Positions 1 to 9,338 of a stretch of 34,786 bases of DNA are shown here, piece by piece. The stretch is from the NCBI GenBank assembly GCA_964446285.1, contig CAYUNT010000020.1:1-34786 (forward strand). The letters run 5' to 3'. Below the pieces are notes generated by a model. That model searched no databases, was not told where the DNA came from, and saw only the letters and a program-made list of their open reading frames with translations. Made by a program: the position numbers and the translations under genes. Source of the stretch: CAYUNT01 sp964446285 (GTDB lineage: Bacteria; Sumerlaeota; Sumerlaeia; SLMS01; CAYUNT01). How positions within the stretch are numbered: the first letter of the stretch is position 1; each line of letters opens with the position of its first letter.

Positions 1-79
1 CCACAGCCCCCACTCTGGCTATCCGGGCGGAGCGCAGGGGGATTATTATATTCTGGCTCCTAAGGAGGCCGCAAAGATC

Positions 80-370
80 ATGCTTCACAAGCCCGCCGCC
101 CCCTCTGGTCCCGATCCCGCGTCGGATTTCAAGATGCGGGTAGGCGCATGGATGTTTCTTCTCTATGCGCTGATTTATGCAGGATTCGTAATTATCAACG
201 TGGTCTGGCCCCTGTGGATGGAAAAAACCATCCTGTGGGGGTTGAACCTCGCTGTGGTTTACGGATTCGGACTGATCGTGTTCGCACTGATTCTGGCGCT
301 TATTTACAACCGCCAGTGCTCCCGGCGCGAGAGCGAACTGCGCTCGCAATCCCAGCAGGCAAAGGGGTGA
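80..370 (+). CDS. DUF485-family small membrane protein, partner of the symporter
   Basis: The 96-residue protein has two predicted membrane segments (about residues 24-47 and 53-76) and charged ends, which is the size and layout of DUF485 (YjcH-like) proteins. These are nearly always encoded directly before an ActP-type acetate symporter, as here: the stop is 3 nt before the next start. An AAGGAGG ribosome binding site at 62-68 lies 11 nt before the ATG and supports this start. The same frame stays open to the left edge of the window, so a longer N-terminus cannot be excluded. Its biochemical role is not known; it is thought to help or accompany the transporter. Family assignment rests on topology, the glycine-rich second helix and neighbourhood rather than on a catalytic motif. 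Confidence 0.8.
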   Translation: MLHKPAAPSGPDPASDFKMRVGAWMFLLYALIYAGFVIINVVWPLWMEKTILWGLNLAVVYGFGLIVFALILALIYNRQCSRRESELRSQSQQAKG

Positions 371-373
371 ATC

Positions 374-2329
374 ATGGCAATCACGGTCTTTCTCATATTC
401 GTTGTTTTCGTTCTATTTCTCTCGTTCTATCTGGCGCGCCGCGCCCGCTCGGCCAGCGGTTACTATGCCGCCGGAGGGCAAATTCACTGGTCTGTCAATG
501 GCATCGCCTTTGCGGGTGATTATCTTTCCGCCGCTTCGTTCCTGGGCATTTGCGGAATGATCGCCACGGCCGGCTACGATGGATTCCTCTATTCCATTGG
601 CTATCTGGCCGGATGGATTGTGGCGCTATTCATCGTCGCCGAGCCGATGAAGCGTCTGGGGAAATACACTTTCACAGACGCACTGGATTCGAAATTCGAC
701 TCGCGCGGCATCAAACTGGCCGCCGCCATCAGCACGCTGATCGTCTCGATCTTCTACCTTATTCCCCAAATGGTGGGCGCGGGCGTGCTGGTTGAGCCGC
801 TGCTTGGCATTCCACACGCCGTCGGCGTGGTCATCGTTGGGGCCATCGTGATTATTATCGTGGCCACGGCGGGAATGACCTCTACCACTTACGTCCAGTT
901 CCTCAAAGGCTCGATGCTGATAATTTTCTCGTTCATTCTAGTGGTTTCCGTTTGCTTCCGCGGGCTTTCCACCTCGCCCGATCAGGGAGGCAGAGTGCCT
1001 TTCCACCCGCTCCAGAAGATTTCGGCCACGCTGCAAGAGGGCGGTGCGCTTGTGCCCGCCGACGCCGCGTTCCGGTTTGTGGAAACCGTCGAGGTCAAGG
1101 GGCAGAAGTTTAGCAAACTGATTCGCGACGGCGTGGAAAGCTGGTGGAAGCACGAACCGGCCGCCGCCGCTTCAGGCGCGGGCGCGGCAGCCAGCGCGCT
1201 GATGCTCCACGAAACGCAATCAGAAGTGACGAAAACTGGCGGAGAAGTGCTCATCAACGGCGCGCCCGCTTCGCCTCAAAATCAATTGCGCCAGGTAGGA
1301 AGCCTTGCCGCCATTCGCGGCAAAACCGGCGAAGCGGCCCGCACCGGCTCGGTTGGCCCCTTCAAGTTCCTCTCACTGCTTGGCGATAAGGACACCCGCG
1401 TGCAACGCTGGAGCGTCGCCAAGTTCACGGACGGCGAAGGCAGCAAGGTCAGCGTGTTTTATGCCTCTCTGACGCCAGGCAACCGCATCCTGCGCCCCGG
1501 ACTCAAGTTCAAGGTCGAAGGCACTCCGCTGCAGCGCCTGGATTTCATATCGCTTATGCTGGCGCTTTTCTGCGGCACAGCCGCCCTTCCGCATATTCTG
1601 ATCCGCTACTACACCGTTCCCAGCCCGGCGTGCGCGCGAAAATCAACCATAGTAGCCATTGCCGCCATCGGATTCTTCTACATCCTTACGTTGTTCATGG
1701 GCTTGGGCGCCATGGCGAACGCCGTAGTGAATCCGCTCGATGACAACATGTCCGCCCCGCTTCTGGCGCGGTCTTTTGGCCAGTTCCTGTTCGCCATCAT
1801 CTCGGCGATTGCCTTCGCCACGGTGCTGGGGACGGTCAGCGGCCTGATCATCGCCGCCTCGGGCGCGGTGGCCCATGACCTGATGGACCGCTTTGGCCGC
1901 ATTCAGATGACGGAGAAGCAGAAGGTCACCGCGGGAAAAATCGCCGCCCTGGTTGTGGGGTGTTTCGCCATCGTGCTGGGCATCCTGTTTAAGGGCATGA
2001 ATGTTTCGTTCCTCGTGGGATGGGCCTTTGCCGTGGCTGCCTCGGCCAACCTGCCGGCCATTATCATGCTTTTGTTCTGGAAAAAGACGACCGCCAAGGG
2101 CATCACAGCATCGATTGTTGTGGGCATTGTGTCCGCCCTCGGACTCATCCTTCTTTCGCCCGACATGTATCCGCGTTACGGTTTGGATGCGAAAGCGGCC
2201 CCGGTGCCTTTCAGCAATCCCGGCATCATTTCGATTCCGCTCAGTTTCATTGCCCTCGTGGTTGTTTCGCTCCTTACCCAGCCCAGGGGATCGGCGGCGG
2301 AGGCAGCAGCGACGCCCCGCAAGGCATAA
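374..2329 (+). CDS. actP: ActP-type sodium:solute (cation/acetate) symporter with enlarged loop
   Basis: The 651-residue polytopic inner-membrane protein belongs to the SSS family. The N-terminal region (SVNGIAFAGDYLSAASFLG, residues 40-58) and the block FCGTAALPHILIRYYTVPS (399-417) match ActP-type acetate/glycolate permeases, which import short carboxylates with a cation. Typical ActP is about 550 residues. The extra length sits in one place, a hydrophilic stretch of about 190 residues (197-388) between two helices, where ActP has a much shorter loop. The gene follows the DUF485 gene by 3 nt, so the two are cotranscribed. The membrane receptor gene at 3300 and the phosphate acetyltransferase at the other end of the window fit an acetate-using lifestyle. 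The substrate is inferred from the family; another short carboxylate is possible. Confidence 0.87.
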   Translation: MAITVFLIFVVFVLFLSFYLARRARSASGYYAAGGQIHWSVNGIAFAGDYLSAASFLGICGMIATAGYDGFLYSIGYLAGWIVALFIVAEPMKRLGKYTFTDALDSKFDSRGIKLAAAISTLIVSIFYLIPQMVGAGVLVEPLLGIPHAVGVVIVGAIVIIIVATAGMTSTTYVQFLKGSMLIIFSFILVVSVCFRGLSTSPDQGGRVPFHPLQKISATLQEGGALVPADAAFRFVETVEVKGQKFSKLIRDGVESWWKHEPAAAASGAGAAASALMLHETQSEVTKTGGEVLINGAPASPQNQLRQVGSLAAIRGKTGEAARTGSVGPFKFLSLLGDKDTRVQRWSVAKFTDGEGSKVSVFYASLTPGNRILRPGLKFKVEGTPLQRLDFISLMLALFCGTAALPHILIRYYTVPSPACARKSTIVAIAAIGFFYILTLFMGLGAMANAVVNPLDDNMSAPLLARSFGQFLFAIISAIAFATVLGTVSGLIIAASGAVAHDLMDRFGRIQMTEKQKVTAGKIAALVVGCFAIVLGILFKGMNVSFLVGWAFAVAASANLPAIIMLLFWKKTTAKGITASIVVGIVSALGLILLSPDMYPRYGLDAKAAPVPFSNPGIISIPLSFIALVVVSLLTQPRGSAAEAAATPRKA

Positions 2330-2401
2330 CTTCGGGACGGTTGATTTCAAGGGCCTGACCCCCAGGGGCATGATTCTAGCCAGCCAGGCGGAACCCGCCT
2401 T

Positions 2402-3208
2402 GTGACATCCGTTATTCGTGTGGAGTTTCACTGCCATTCGTCCGCGAGCGACGGCGAACTTGCGCCCGAACGCGTAGCGGAGGAACTGGCGTGCGCGGGG
2501 GTGCAATGGGCGGCGCTGACCGACCATGAAACCACGCGCGGACAGGAACGGTTCCGCCAGGCGCTGGAGCGAGAAGGCATTCGATCCATGCCTGGCGCGG
2601 AGGTTATCGCGCTTTCGCCTGAAGGCGCGCTTCATCTTCTGGCCTACGGATTCGACCCGCGGAACGCCGAGTTTCAACGAATGCTCCAGGCGTTGCGGAC
2701 GCCGATGCTGGCTTATGCCTCGCATTGCATCTTGCGCGCCTGGACGGCCGGGCGGGGCTTTGTGAGGCGCAACGGGAAATCAGAATCCCCGCCGCGGCCG
2801 CCATCGCCGCCTTATCCGGCGTCGCACGTGCGCGGACTGATCGACGCCAAGGAAGCCATTGCCATCATTCATGGCGCGGGGGGGCGAGCGTATCTGGCGC
2901 ACCCGCTGACCGGAATGGATGATCCCTCGCGTCTCGAACCGCTGGTGGTTCATCTTGCCGCGGAAGGTCTGGACGGCATTGAGGCGCTTTACAAACCCTA
3001 TCCGTCCGAAACATGCCAGGCGCTGATTGAACTCGCCCAGCGCCACTCGCTCTCGGTCAGCGCGGGCAGCGACTATCACGGCCCGCATATTCCTGGCGCC
3101 ACGGACCCGGGTGTGGAAATGCCCGTTCTGCTTTGGGAACGATTCGCCAGCGACGTGGGCCTTTCCGGGGCGGCCAATCCGGCCGCTGGGAGGCTCAACG
3201 GGACTTGA
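2402..3208 (+). CDS. PHP-domain metal-dependent phosphoesterase (YciV/RNase AM-like)
   Basis: The 268-residue protein has the metal-binding motifs of the PHP superfamily in order: HCH plus SASDG (H10, H12, D17), LTDHETT (D41, H42), GAE (E67), H78, an AHP motif after the middle, and GSDYHG near the end. Proteins of this size and motif order hydrolyse phosphoester bonds, for example 3',5'-bisphosphonucleotides or short RNA 5' ends, in the cytoplasm. The middle (about residues 118-140) is a proline- and arginine-rich insertion in place of part of the usual helical domain. The start is GTG; there is no good ribosome binding site, and a hairpin (2386-2400, AGGCGG with CCGCCT) abuts it, so the exact start is uncertain. 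It lies in the same direction as the symporter, 72 nt downstream. The precise substrate cannot be read from the sequence. Confidence 0.8.
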   Translation: MTSVIRVEFHCHSSASDGELAPERVAEELACAGVQWAALTDHETTRGQERFRQALEREGIRSMPGAEVIALSPEGALHLLAYGFDPRNAEFQRMLQALRTPMLAYASHCILRAWTAGRGFVRRNGKSESPPRPPSPPYPASHVRGLIDAKEAIAIIHGAGGRAYLAHPLTGMDDPSRLEPLVVHLAAEGLDGIEALYKPYPSETCQALIELAQRHSLSVSAGSDYHGPHIPGATDPGVEMPVLLWERFASDVGLSGAANPAAGRLNGT

Positions 3209-3299
3209 CAGGCATCCTGGCAGGCGGAACGCTTCCCTTGTAGAACGCGCCAAGCCGCCATTTCTGGCGGGCAAGTTACCCGGCGGCGGAATCCTCCCT

Positions 3300-6230
3300 A
3301 TGTCGATCCGGCTCTTTCTCCGCAAGTGGAAACGTTTCGGCGTTCACATCGTCTTCCCGGCGGTGCTGGCAGGCGCTTTGTTTTTCCTCTCCGTATTCCT
3401 GATTTTGATCCCCGAGACGGAACGCCAGCTGCTCGAACGGAAAAAGGAGACTATCCGCGAATTGACCCACGCCTCGTGGAGCATTCTCGCCGAATACCAT
3501 AAAAAAGAGGCAAACGGGGAGTTGACGCGCGAACAGGCGCAGCGAGAGGCGGCGGATCGCATCGAACGGATGCGATACGGCGATGACGGCAAGGACTATT
3601 TCTGGATTACGGACATGCATCCGCGCATGGTGATGCATCCTTATCGGTCGGACCTGAACGGCCAGGACCTGACCAATTTCGAGGATTTGCGCGGGAAAAA
3701 ACTGTTTGTGGATTTTGTGAACGCCGTGCGCAAAAGCGATGAGGGATACTCCAGCTATTATTGGCAATGGAAGGACGATCCCAAACGAATTGTGCCCAAG
3801 TTGTCTCATGTGCGCGCCTTCCGGCCCTGGCAGTGGGTTGTCGGCACGGGCATCTACACGGAAGACGTCAAGGACGACATCGCCCGGATTGAGCGGCGCT
3901 TGATCTGGATCTCGCTTGGAATTGCGGGGGCGGTGTCGCTTTTGTTGTTTTATATCGCCAAGCAGAGCCTGGACATCGAGCGGCGGCGCGCGCAGGCTGA
4001 AGAGGGCCTCAAGGAAACCAGCGAGAAATACCGCGCCCTGGTCGAAGCGGCCACCGAGGGAACCCTCATGGTGCTCGATGGGAAATGCGCCTATTCGAAT
4101 AAGACCATGCTCGACATGCTCGGATATGAGGATGGCGAACTGGCTCCTATGGATGCGGAAAGCCTTTTGGCGGCCAGCGAGGAGTCCGCGGAAGACCGCG
4201 GCGCGCGCGAGGCGTTGCGGACGCTGCTCGATGGCGGCGCGGTTTCTCATCAATTCGAGGCCCGTTTGCGGCGCAAAGATGGCAGTTTCGCCGAGGTTTT
4301 ACTGGCCGCCACGCGGATTTCCTTCGCCGGGAAAAATGGGTTTATCCTGACCGCCAAAGACCTGGCCCGGCCCAAGGAAATGGAAGCTGCGCTGGATCAA
4401 ATGCGCCGCCAATACAAGTCGCTGGCAGGGGCAATCCGCCTGGGCGTGTTCCGAAGCACGTGGGGACGCAAAACCCGGATGATCGAGGCCAATCCCGCCG
4501 CCCGGCGAATTTTCGCAATCGCTCCGGGCGCGGACCTCGCCGAGTTCGACTGGCTCGAGCGCATCGCGGGCGAGGATGAGAGAACCGCCTTTGTCCGGCT
4601 CCTTTCCGGCGAGGAAGTGGTGGAGAACAGCCGCATGGGGTTGATCGGCGAGGGAGGACGCCCGCTTGAAATCTCCATCTCGGCGGTCCTTGTCAAAGAA
4701 GAAAACGGAGAGGCCGTATTTTGCGAAGGAATTATCGAGGACATCACCGAACGCCAAAAAACCGAAGCCGAACGCGATTCGCTTATCGCCCAACTGCAAT
4801 CGTCGCTGTTCTTCCTCCAGGAGCCAATCCTTCAGGCCTGCGGCCAGGCGCCTTCATGCGACCTGGAGACCTCCATCGCTCGCGCCGCCGCTCAGATGAC
4901 TCGCGCGCGCTCCAGCGCCATTCTGATTACGGGTCCCGAGGGCGTCGCGCTCGGAATCGCCACCGACCACGATTTTCGCGAGCGCATCGTGGCGGGCGGC
5001 GTGGACCCCTCGCGTCCGATTCGGGAAATCATGAGCGCTCCGCTTGCCTCGATCTCCGGACGCGCCCTGGTCTATGAAGCCATTCTCCTCATGCAGGAAA
5101 AAGGCGTGCGCCACCTGGTGGTCAAGGACGACTCCGGCGCCGTGCGCGGGATCGTCCGCCACAGGGAATTGTTTCATTATCAGAACTACTCCTCCATGAT
5201 CCTGACCAATGCGATTCGCCACGCGCGCGGCATCGAGGATATCATCGAGGCCCATGACCGCCTGCCGCGGCTTGTGAAGGCGCTGATCGACTCGGGAATC
5301 CGCGCCCGCAATATCAATCGCGTTATTACAAACGCCTCCGACACGATTGCGGAAAAGTTGATCGCAATGGCCATCGAGCGCCTCGGCGCACCCCCCGTGC
5401 GTTTCGCTTTCCTTGCGCTCGGGAGCGAAGGGCGCGAAGAGCAAACCCTCCTGACCGACCAGGACAACGGCATCCTTTACGAAGACCCGCCGCCGGACCA
5501 GGCGGAGGCAGTGGCGGCGTATTTCGAGAAAATGAGCGAAAGCGTTTGCGCATGGCTCGATCAGGCCGGATATGCCTTTTGCCAGGGCGGCGTCATGGCG
5601 AAAAACCCGCGATGGCGACAGCCGCTCTCGCGCTGGAAGGAGTATTTCTCAAGTTGGATTCACAATGCCAATCCCCAGGAATTGCTTGAGTTGAATATGT
5701 TTTTCGATTTCCGCTGCGTGAGTGGCGACCGCGCTCTGGCCGCCGAACTCCGCGCGTTCATTTATCGCGAAATCGAATTGTATCCGCCATTCCTGTTGCA
5801 TTTTGCCCAAAACGCTCTTCTTTACAAGCCGCCCATCGGGATTTTTGGCAATATCCTGACTGAATCCTCCGGCGAGGGACCGCAGGCGCTTAACCTCAAG
5901 GACGCCATGATGCCTGTGGTCAATTATGCCCGGCTTTATGCGCTGCGGCACCGCATCGAGGAAACCCACACGCTGGACCGCCTTGGGAAACTCCACGAGA
6001 CCGGTTCGCTTAGCCGCGAGACCTTCGAGGACCTTCTGCCTGCCTACGAAACCATGATGCGCATGAGGCTCGACCGCCAGGCCATTGCCCTGAATGAAAA
6101 ACGCAAGCCAAGCAACTGGATCAACCAGCGCGACTGGACCCACATCGAACAAGCCACGCTCAAACAGGCATTTTCACTGATTGCCACCATACGCAAGAAG
6201 ATCGGCTACGATTTTCTGGGTATGGCCTGA
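3300..6230 (+). CDS. Membrane receptor: Cache sensor, two PAS, CBS pair, DUF294 nucleotidyltransferase
   Basis: The ATG at 3300 is followed by a clean membrane-anchor N-terminus and gives 976 residues; the frame is open further upstream, but that part overlaps the PHP gene and looks non-coding. Domains in order are: helix 15-38; an extracytoplasmic single-Cache domain about 40-195 (signature around YFWITDMHPRMVMHP); helix 200-221; a PAS domain about 240-355; a second PAS about 375-490; two CBS motifs about 510-630; and a DUF294-type nucleotidyltransferase with GSEGREEQTLLTDQDNG at 708-724, followed by its helical C-terminal domain to the end. The nucleotidyltransferase motif carries the expected GS and DxD residues. 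CBS-DUF294 proteins are often neighbours of DUF485/ActP genes, which matches this location. Related NTases modify proteins with nucleotides; the target here is unknown. I infer that it senses a small carboxylate outside the cell and signals inside. Confidence 0.87.
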   Translation: MSIRLFLRKWKRFGVHIVFPAVLAGALFFLSVFLILIPETERQLLERKKETIRELTHASWSILAEYHKKEANGELTREQAQREAADRIERMRYGDDGKDYFWITDMHPRMVMHPYRSDLNGQDLTNFEDLRGKKLFVDFVNAVRKSDEGYSSYYWQWKDDPKRIVPKLSHVRAFRPWQWVVGTGIYTEDVKDDIARIERRLIWISLGIAGAVSLLLFYIAKQSLDIERRRAQAEEGLKETSEKYRALVEAATEGTLMVLDGKCAYSNKTMLDMLGYEDGELAPMDAESLLAASEESAEDRGAREALRTLLDGGAVSHQFEARLRRKDGSFAEVLLAATRISFAGKNGFILTAKDLARPKEMEAALDQMRRQYKSLAGAIRLGVFRSTWGRKTRMIEANPAARRIFAIAPGADLAEFDWLERIAGEDERTAFVRLLSGEEVVENSRMGLIGEGGRPLEISISAVLVKEENGEAVFCEGIIEDITERQKTEAERDSLIAQLQSSLFFLQEPILQACGQAPSCDLETSIARAAAQMTRARSSAILITGPEGVALGIATDHDFRERIVAGGVDPSRPIREIMSAPLASISGRALVYEAILLMQEKGVRHLVVKDDSGAVRGIVRHRELFHYQNYSSMILTNAIRHARGIEDIIEAHDRLPRLVKALIDSGIRARNINRVITNASDTIAEKLIAMAIERLGAPPVRFAFLALGSEGREEQTLLTDQDNGILYEDPPPDQAEAVAAYFEKMSESVCAWLDQAGYAFCQGGVMAKNPRWRQPLSRWKEYFSSWIHNANPQELLELNMFFDFRCVSGDRALAAELRAFIYREIELYPPFLLHFAQNALLYKPPIGIFGNILTESSGEGPQALNLKDAMMPVVNYARLYALRHRIEETHTLDRLGKLHETGSLSRETFEDLLPAYETMMRMRLDRQAIALNEKRKPSNWINQRDWTHIEQATLKQAFSLIATIRKKIGYDFLGMA

Positions 6231-6617
6231 GCAGGATTCATAAATTCACCGGCTAGGCTTTGCGCAAACAGGCAAATTTTTGCCTGTGGCTGGCAATCTG
6301 TGTCCATGAATCAATACATGCAATAGCAGGACCTTTGGGGGCAGCAGGAGCCTGCTTAATCACGAAGCGTTTTAGCTTGACATCTGCATTTAGCGCAGAG
6401 AACCCTTACGAAGGACTAGGGGTTTTCCTGGTAGATTGCGGGATGGCGCTGTTTTTTGTGCACGCGAAAATCCTGATCTAAATTGAAGATTCATCATCCG
6501 TGTTCTTTTCTGTCCGCCGGGTCCCCTAAAGGATTGCCCTAGTTTTGTGGCGGCGCGCAAGGGCCTTTCCAGGCGGTGGAAGATTGTGATTCGGAGAAAA
6601 AGGGAGGGATCGTTTCA
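6231..6617 (+). other. Non-coding gap between receptor and kinase genes
   Basis: This 387-bp stretch is visibly lower in GC than its flanks. A 73-codon frame runs through part of it (6260-6481) from a TTG, but it has no ribosome binding site and no recognisable protein features, so I treat it as non-coding. It contains a 20-bp perfect palindrome (6268-6287), listed separately. It should hold the promoter of the kinase gene. A TTGACA at 6377-6382 has no convincing -10 partner, so I do not mark a promoter. Confidence 0.6.
6268..6287. repeat. 20-bp perfect inverted repeat downstream of the receptor gene
   Basis: ACAGGCAAA is followed by TT and then by its exact reverse complement TTTGCCTGT. It begins 38 nt after the receptor stop codon. 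There is no run of T after it, so it is not a classical rho-independent terminator. It could be an mRNA 3'-end hairpin or a binding site for a dimeric regulator. Confidence 0.55.
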
Positions 6618-9290
6618 ATGGTGGATTCAACAGTTACGCCTCCCGGAGGCGAAGGCGCATCCGGACGCGGCGGCGAAATTCCTGGCTTTCAAATCATTAA
6701 GGTCTTGGGTGTTGGGGGAATGGCCGTCGTGTATCTGGCGGTTCAGAAGTCGCTGAACCGCTATGTGGCCCTTAAAATTCTGCGCAAAGAGCTATCCAGC
6801 CGCCCTGCCTTTGTGGCGGCCTTTGCGCATGACGCAAGCGTCCTGGCCACTCTGAATCATCCCAATATCGTGCCCATCTATGACCAGGGCGTTGTGGATG
6901 GCCAGTGCTATCTGGCGATGGAATACGTGGAGGGCGATTCTCTTCAGAGCGCCATTGCCAGCAGGAAACTGTCGTATCCGGACTATCTTGGCGTTATCCG
7001 AAATGTATGCGCTGCTGTGGCATACATTCACAGCCGAGGAATTTTGCATCTCGACCTGAAGCCCGCGAATATACTCGTCAACAAGAACGGCCAAGTAAAG
7101 GTAACGGATTTTGGCGTTGCCCAGATCGGCAAGGAATCCACTCAGCAGGTCGAGGCTCCGTCTGGGGGAACCTTGCATTTTACCGCTCCGGAAGTGCTTG
7201 CTGGAAAGTATTATGATCTTCGCGCCGACGTCTTTTCCCTTGGCGTGATTTTTTATGAAATGATGACCGGGTGCATCCCGGATGGCTCAACTCGGGCCTC
7301 GACCCTCAATCCGGCCATCCCCAAGGGCGCGGACATTGTTCTTCAGCAATGCATTTCGCCCGATCCTGAAGCCCGTTACCCCAACGCCGAAGTAGTGGCG
7401 CATGAACTCCTGGCCGCCATGACCGGCACGCCCAAACCAGCCTGGGCCGCCGCCTCCGCCTCACGGGCAGCCGATCTTCCTGCAGACCCCGAAGCGAGGG
7501 CGAACACAGGCCCAGGCGCCGCAATGCCATCTCCAGCGCCCTCGCCGCCGCTGTCTGGCCAGCCCTCTCCGCCGCCAGTCCAGCAGCCTTCTCCTCCGCC
7601 ATTCATGCCGCCGACTCCGCAAGCCGGCGGGAAGTCAAAGCAAGGCCAGTCCAGGACGATCCTGGTTACTGTCCTTATTGTGCTCGTGGCCCTGGTGAGC
7701 GGGGCGGCCATTATGTATTTTCTGAGAGGTGGCGCTCCGCCCTCCAGGACGGCGAGCAATACCCTGACTACCAATGCGGAAACAATAAGCAATCCCGCGA
7801 AATTGCCCGTATTGGGTCCGGGGCAGATTACCAAGAGCATGGCTTCTCAAACGGTTCGGATAGCCGGACGGGTTTCCGGATATCGCGCTCCCTGGAAAGA
7901 ACGGGCGCCCCATGTCATCACCCTGGAAAAGAGCGGCGCGAAAATCGACATTGTTTTTTGGAGCGAAGTTGAGAAAGGCCTCGGTCCTCAGATGGCCATG
8001 ATGATTCAATCGGGGTCGCTCATAGAGGCCATCGGGGTTGTAAATGACTTTCGCGGAAGCCTTCAGCTGCAGATCAATCAAGCCGAGGACCTGACTCTTC
8101 TGGAGCAAGGTTCCGGCGCTCTAGCCGCTCCCGCCGCCGACACTGCGGCCTCTGTCGCCGACGCGGCGCTTTCCTTGGCAAACCCCGCGTCCACGCCACC
8201 ACCATCCGCCATGGCGGAGGCTGTTTCCGCAGCGTCCGCGGCGCGCGTCCTGGAAAGCGCATTGCCAGCGCTGGGCGAAACCACATTGTCCACACCGCGT
8301 CCGGTCCCGCTGGCAGCCATGCGCCCAGATTCCGGTCCTTCTCCCTCGAGCGCGCCGGAACAGAACGCAAGGCCGCTTTCCGACCCCGAAAATTCGCCCT
8401 CCTGGGTCTATCGGGGCCAATTGGCCATTGCGCCTTATGCTTATTCGTTTCTGGCGGTGGATTCGAACGACGTTCTATATGCCGCAACCTTCAATACCAC
8501 CTCCGCGGGGACGGAACAGGCCGAGATGCCTGTGTTTCGCATAACAAATCCGCTTTCTCCCAAACCCGATGTTGCCGTGGTGGCGAAGTCGTCCTTACCT
8601 CCCATGCGCGGATATGGCGGCATTTGCTGCGATGCCTGGCGAAATGTCTATATATCAAAGGACACGGGAGAGAGGGCCGGCAGTTGTGTGTTCAGCTATA
8701 CGGCGGATGGAGCGCCAAACACTGACTGGAGTCCCGATGGGTGCGTCAAGCCTGGGCGGCGGTGCCTGGGCGTGGCTGTGATTGGCGAAACGCTTCTTTT
8801 GGCTGTCGATTGGGGCGAGGTGCTGGCGATTAATATCAAAAATGGAGACCAGAGGATGCCGCTCTTGAAAGCGCCAAGCACGTTTCACGTCCGCGACCTC
8901 TGCGCGGATGACAAGGGACTGGCCGTCGTGGGGATCGCGGGCGGGCAAATTGTTGGATGGAGCCGCAGCAAACTCGGCGACTGGCAAAACTGGGGATTTT
9001 GGACCTGGGAAAAGCTCACGCCCACAGATAACGCCGTGCAAGGAGTGGCATACGACGCGAATCGGCGCTCTATTCTTGCCATTACAAGCGTTGAGAACAA
9101 AGTTTCAATTATGGACGAACGGATGCAAATTACGCACCTGGAAATTCCTCAAAAGGCTGGGGTTTCTCGGCTGGGTGATGCGGTGATCAGCGCCAGCGGC
9201 GACACTCTTTACCTTTCGGATTTGATGAAAAGGTGCATTTTTGTTTTTCGCCGCGCTTCGCCCGGCGCGAACCCTTCATCTCCCCAATAA
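6618..9290 (+). CDS. Transmembrane Ser/Thr protein kinase with OB-fold-like and beta-propeller-like exterior
   Basis: The ATG at 6618 has a GGGAGGG ribosome binding site 9 nt upstream and is preferred over the GTG 42 nt earlier; the product is 890 residues. Residues 24-268 form a Hanks-type kinase: glycine loop GVGGMAVVY, ATP lysine K53 in VALK, catalytic aspartate D146 in HLDLKPANIL, and DFG at 164-166. The usual HRD arginine is leucine, so this is a non-RD kinase that may not need activation-loop phosphorylation. A proline-rich juxtamembrane linker (300-340) leads to one helix (347-369). Outside lies a region that looks like an OB-fold (about 400-497), an alanine-rich linker, and a C-terminal repeat region like an NHL/SMP-type propeller (about 600-885). 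PknB-like kinases usually carry PASTA repeats instead. The ligand and target are unknown. It is monocistronic: its end converges on the amidase gene with 48 nt between. Confidence 0.88.
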   Translation: MVDSTVTPPGGEGASGRGGEIPGFQIIKVLGVGGMAVVYLAVQKSLNRYVALKILRKELSSRPAFVAAFAHDASVLATLNHPNIVPIYDQGVVDGQCYLAMEYVEGDSLQSAIASRKLSYPDYLGVIRNVCAAVAYIHSRGILHLDLKPANILVNKNGQVKVTDFGVAQIGKESTQQVEAPSGGTLHFTAPEVLAGKYYDLRADVFSLGVIFYEMMTGCIPDGSTRASTLNPAIPKGADIVLQQCISPDPEARYPNAEVVAHELLAAMTGTPKPAWAAASASRAADLPADPEARANTGPGAAMPSPAPSPPLSGQPSPPPVQQPSPPPFMPPTPQAGGKSKQGQSRTILVTVLIVLVALVSGAAIMYFLRGGAPPSRTASNTLTTNAETISNPAKLPVLGPGQITKSMASQTVRIAGRVSGYRAPWKERAPHVITLEKSGAKIDIVFWSEVEKGLGPQMAMMIQSGSLIEAIGVVNDFRGSLQLQINQAEDLTLLEQGSGALAAPAADTAASVADAALSLANPASTPPPSAMAEAVSAASAARVLESALPALGETTLSTPRPVPLAAMRPDSGPSPSSAPEQNARPLSDPENSPSWVYRGQLAIAPYAYSFLAVDSNDVLYAATFNTTSAGTEQAEMPVFRITNPLSPKPDVAVVAKSSLPPMRGYGGICCDAWRNVYISKDTGERAGSCVFSYTADGAPNTDWSPDGCVKPGRRCLGVAVIGETLLLAVDWGEVLAINIKNGDQRMPLLKAPSTFHVRDLCADDKGLAVVGIAGGQIVGWSRSKLGDWQNWGFWTWEKLTPTDNAVQGVAYDANRRSILAITSVENKVSIMDERMQITHLEIPQKAGVSRLGDAVISASGDTLYLSDLMKRCIFVFRRASPGANPSSPQ

Positions 9291-9338
9291 CCGCCAATCG
9301 GCCGCTATTTTGTGCGCGCGGCGCCATCGAGCCGCAGT

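Noticed and set aside
2370..2405. 11-codon leader peptide overlapping the PHP start as GTGA
   Set aside because: The ATG has no properly spaced ribosome binding site and there is no attenuator-like structure; chance overlap is likely.
1643..2725. 360-codon open frame on the minus strand
   Set aside because: It is antisense to the symporter and the PHP gene; the product is Arg/His-rich and looks like noise.
6377..6382. TTGACA as a promoter -35 box
   Set aside because: No acceptable -10 box lies 15-19 bp downstream.
6260..6481. 73-codon frame in the gap before the kinase gene
   Set aside because: TTG start, no ribosome binding site, no family resemblance, and it spans the palindrome.
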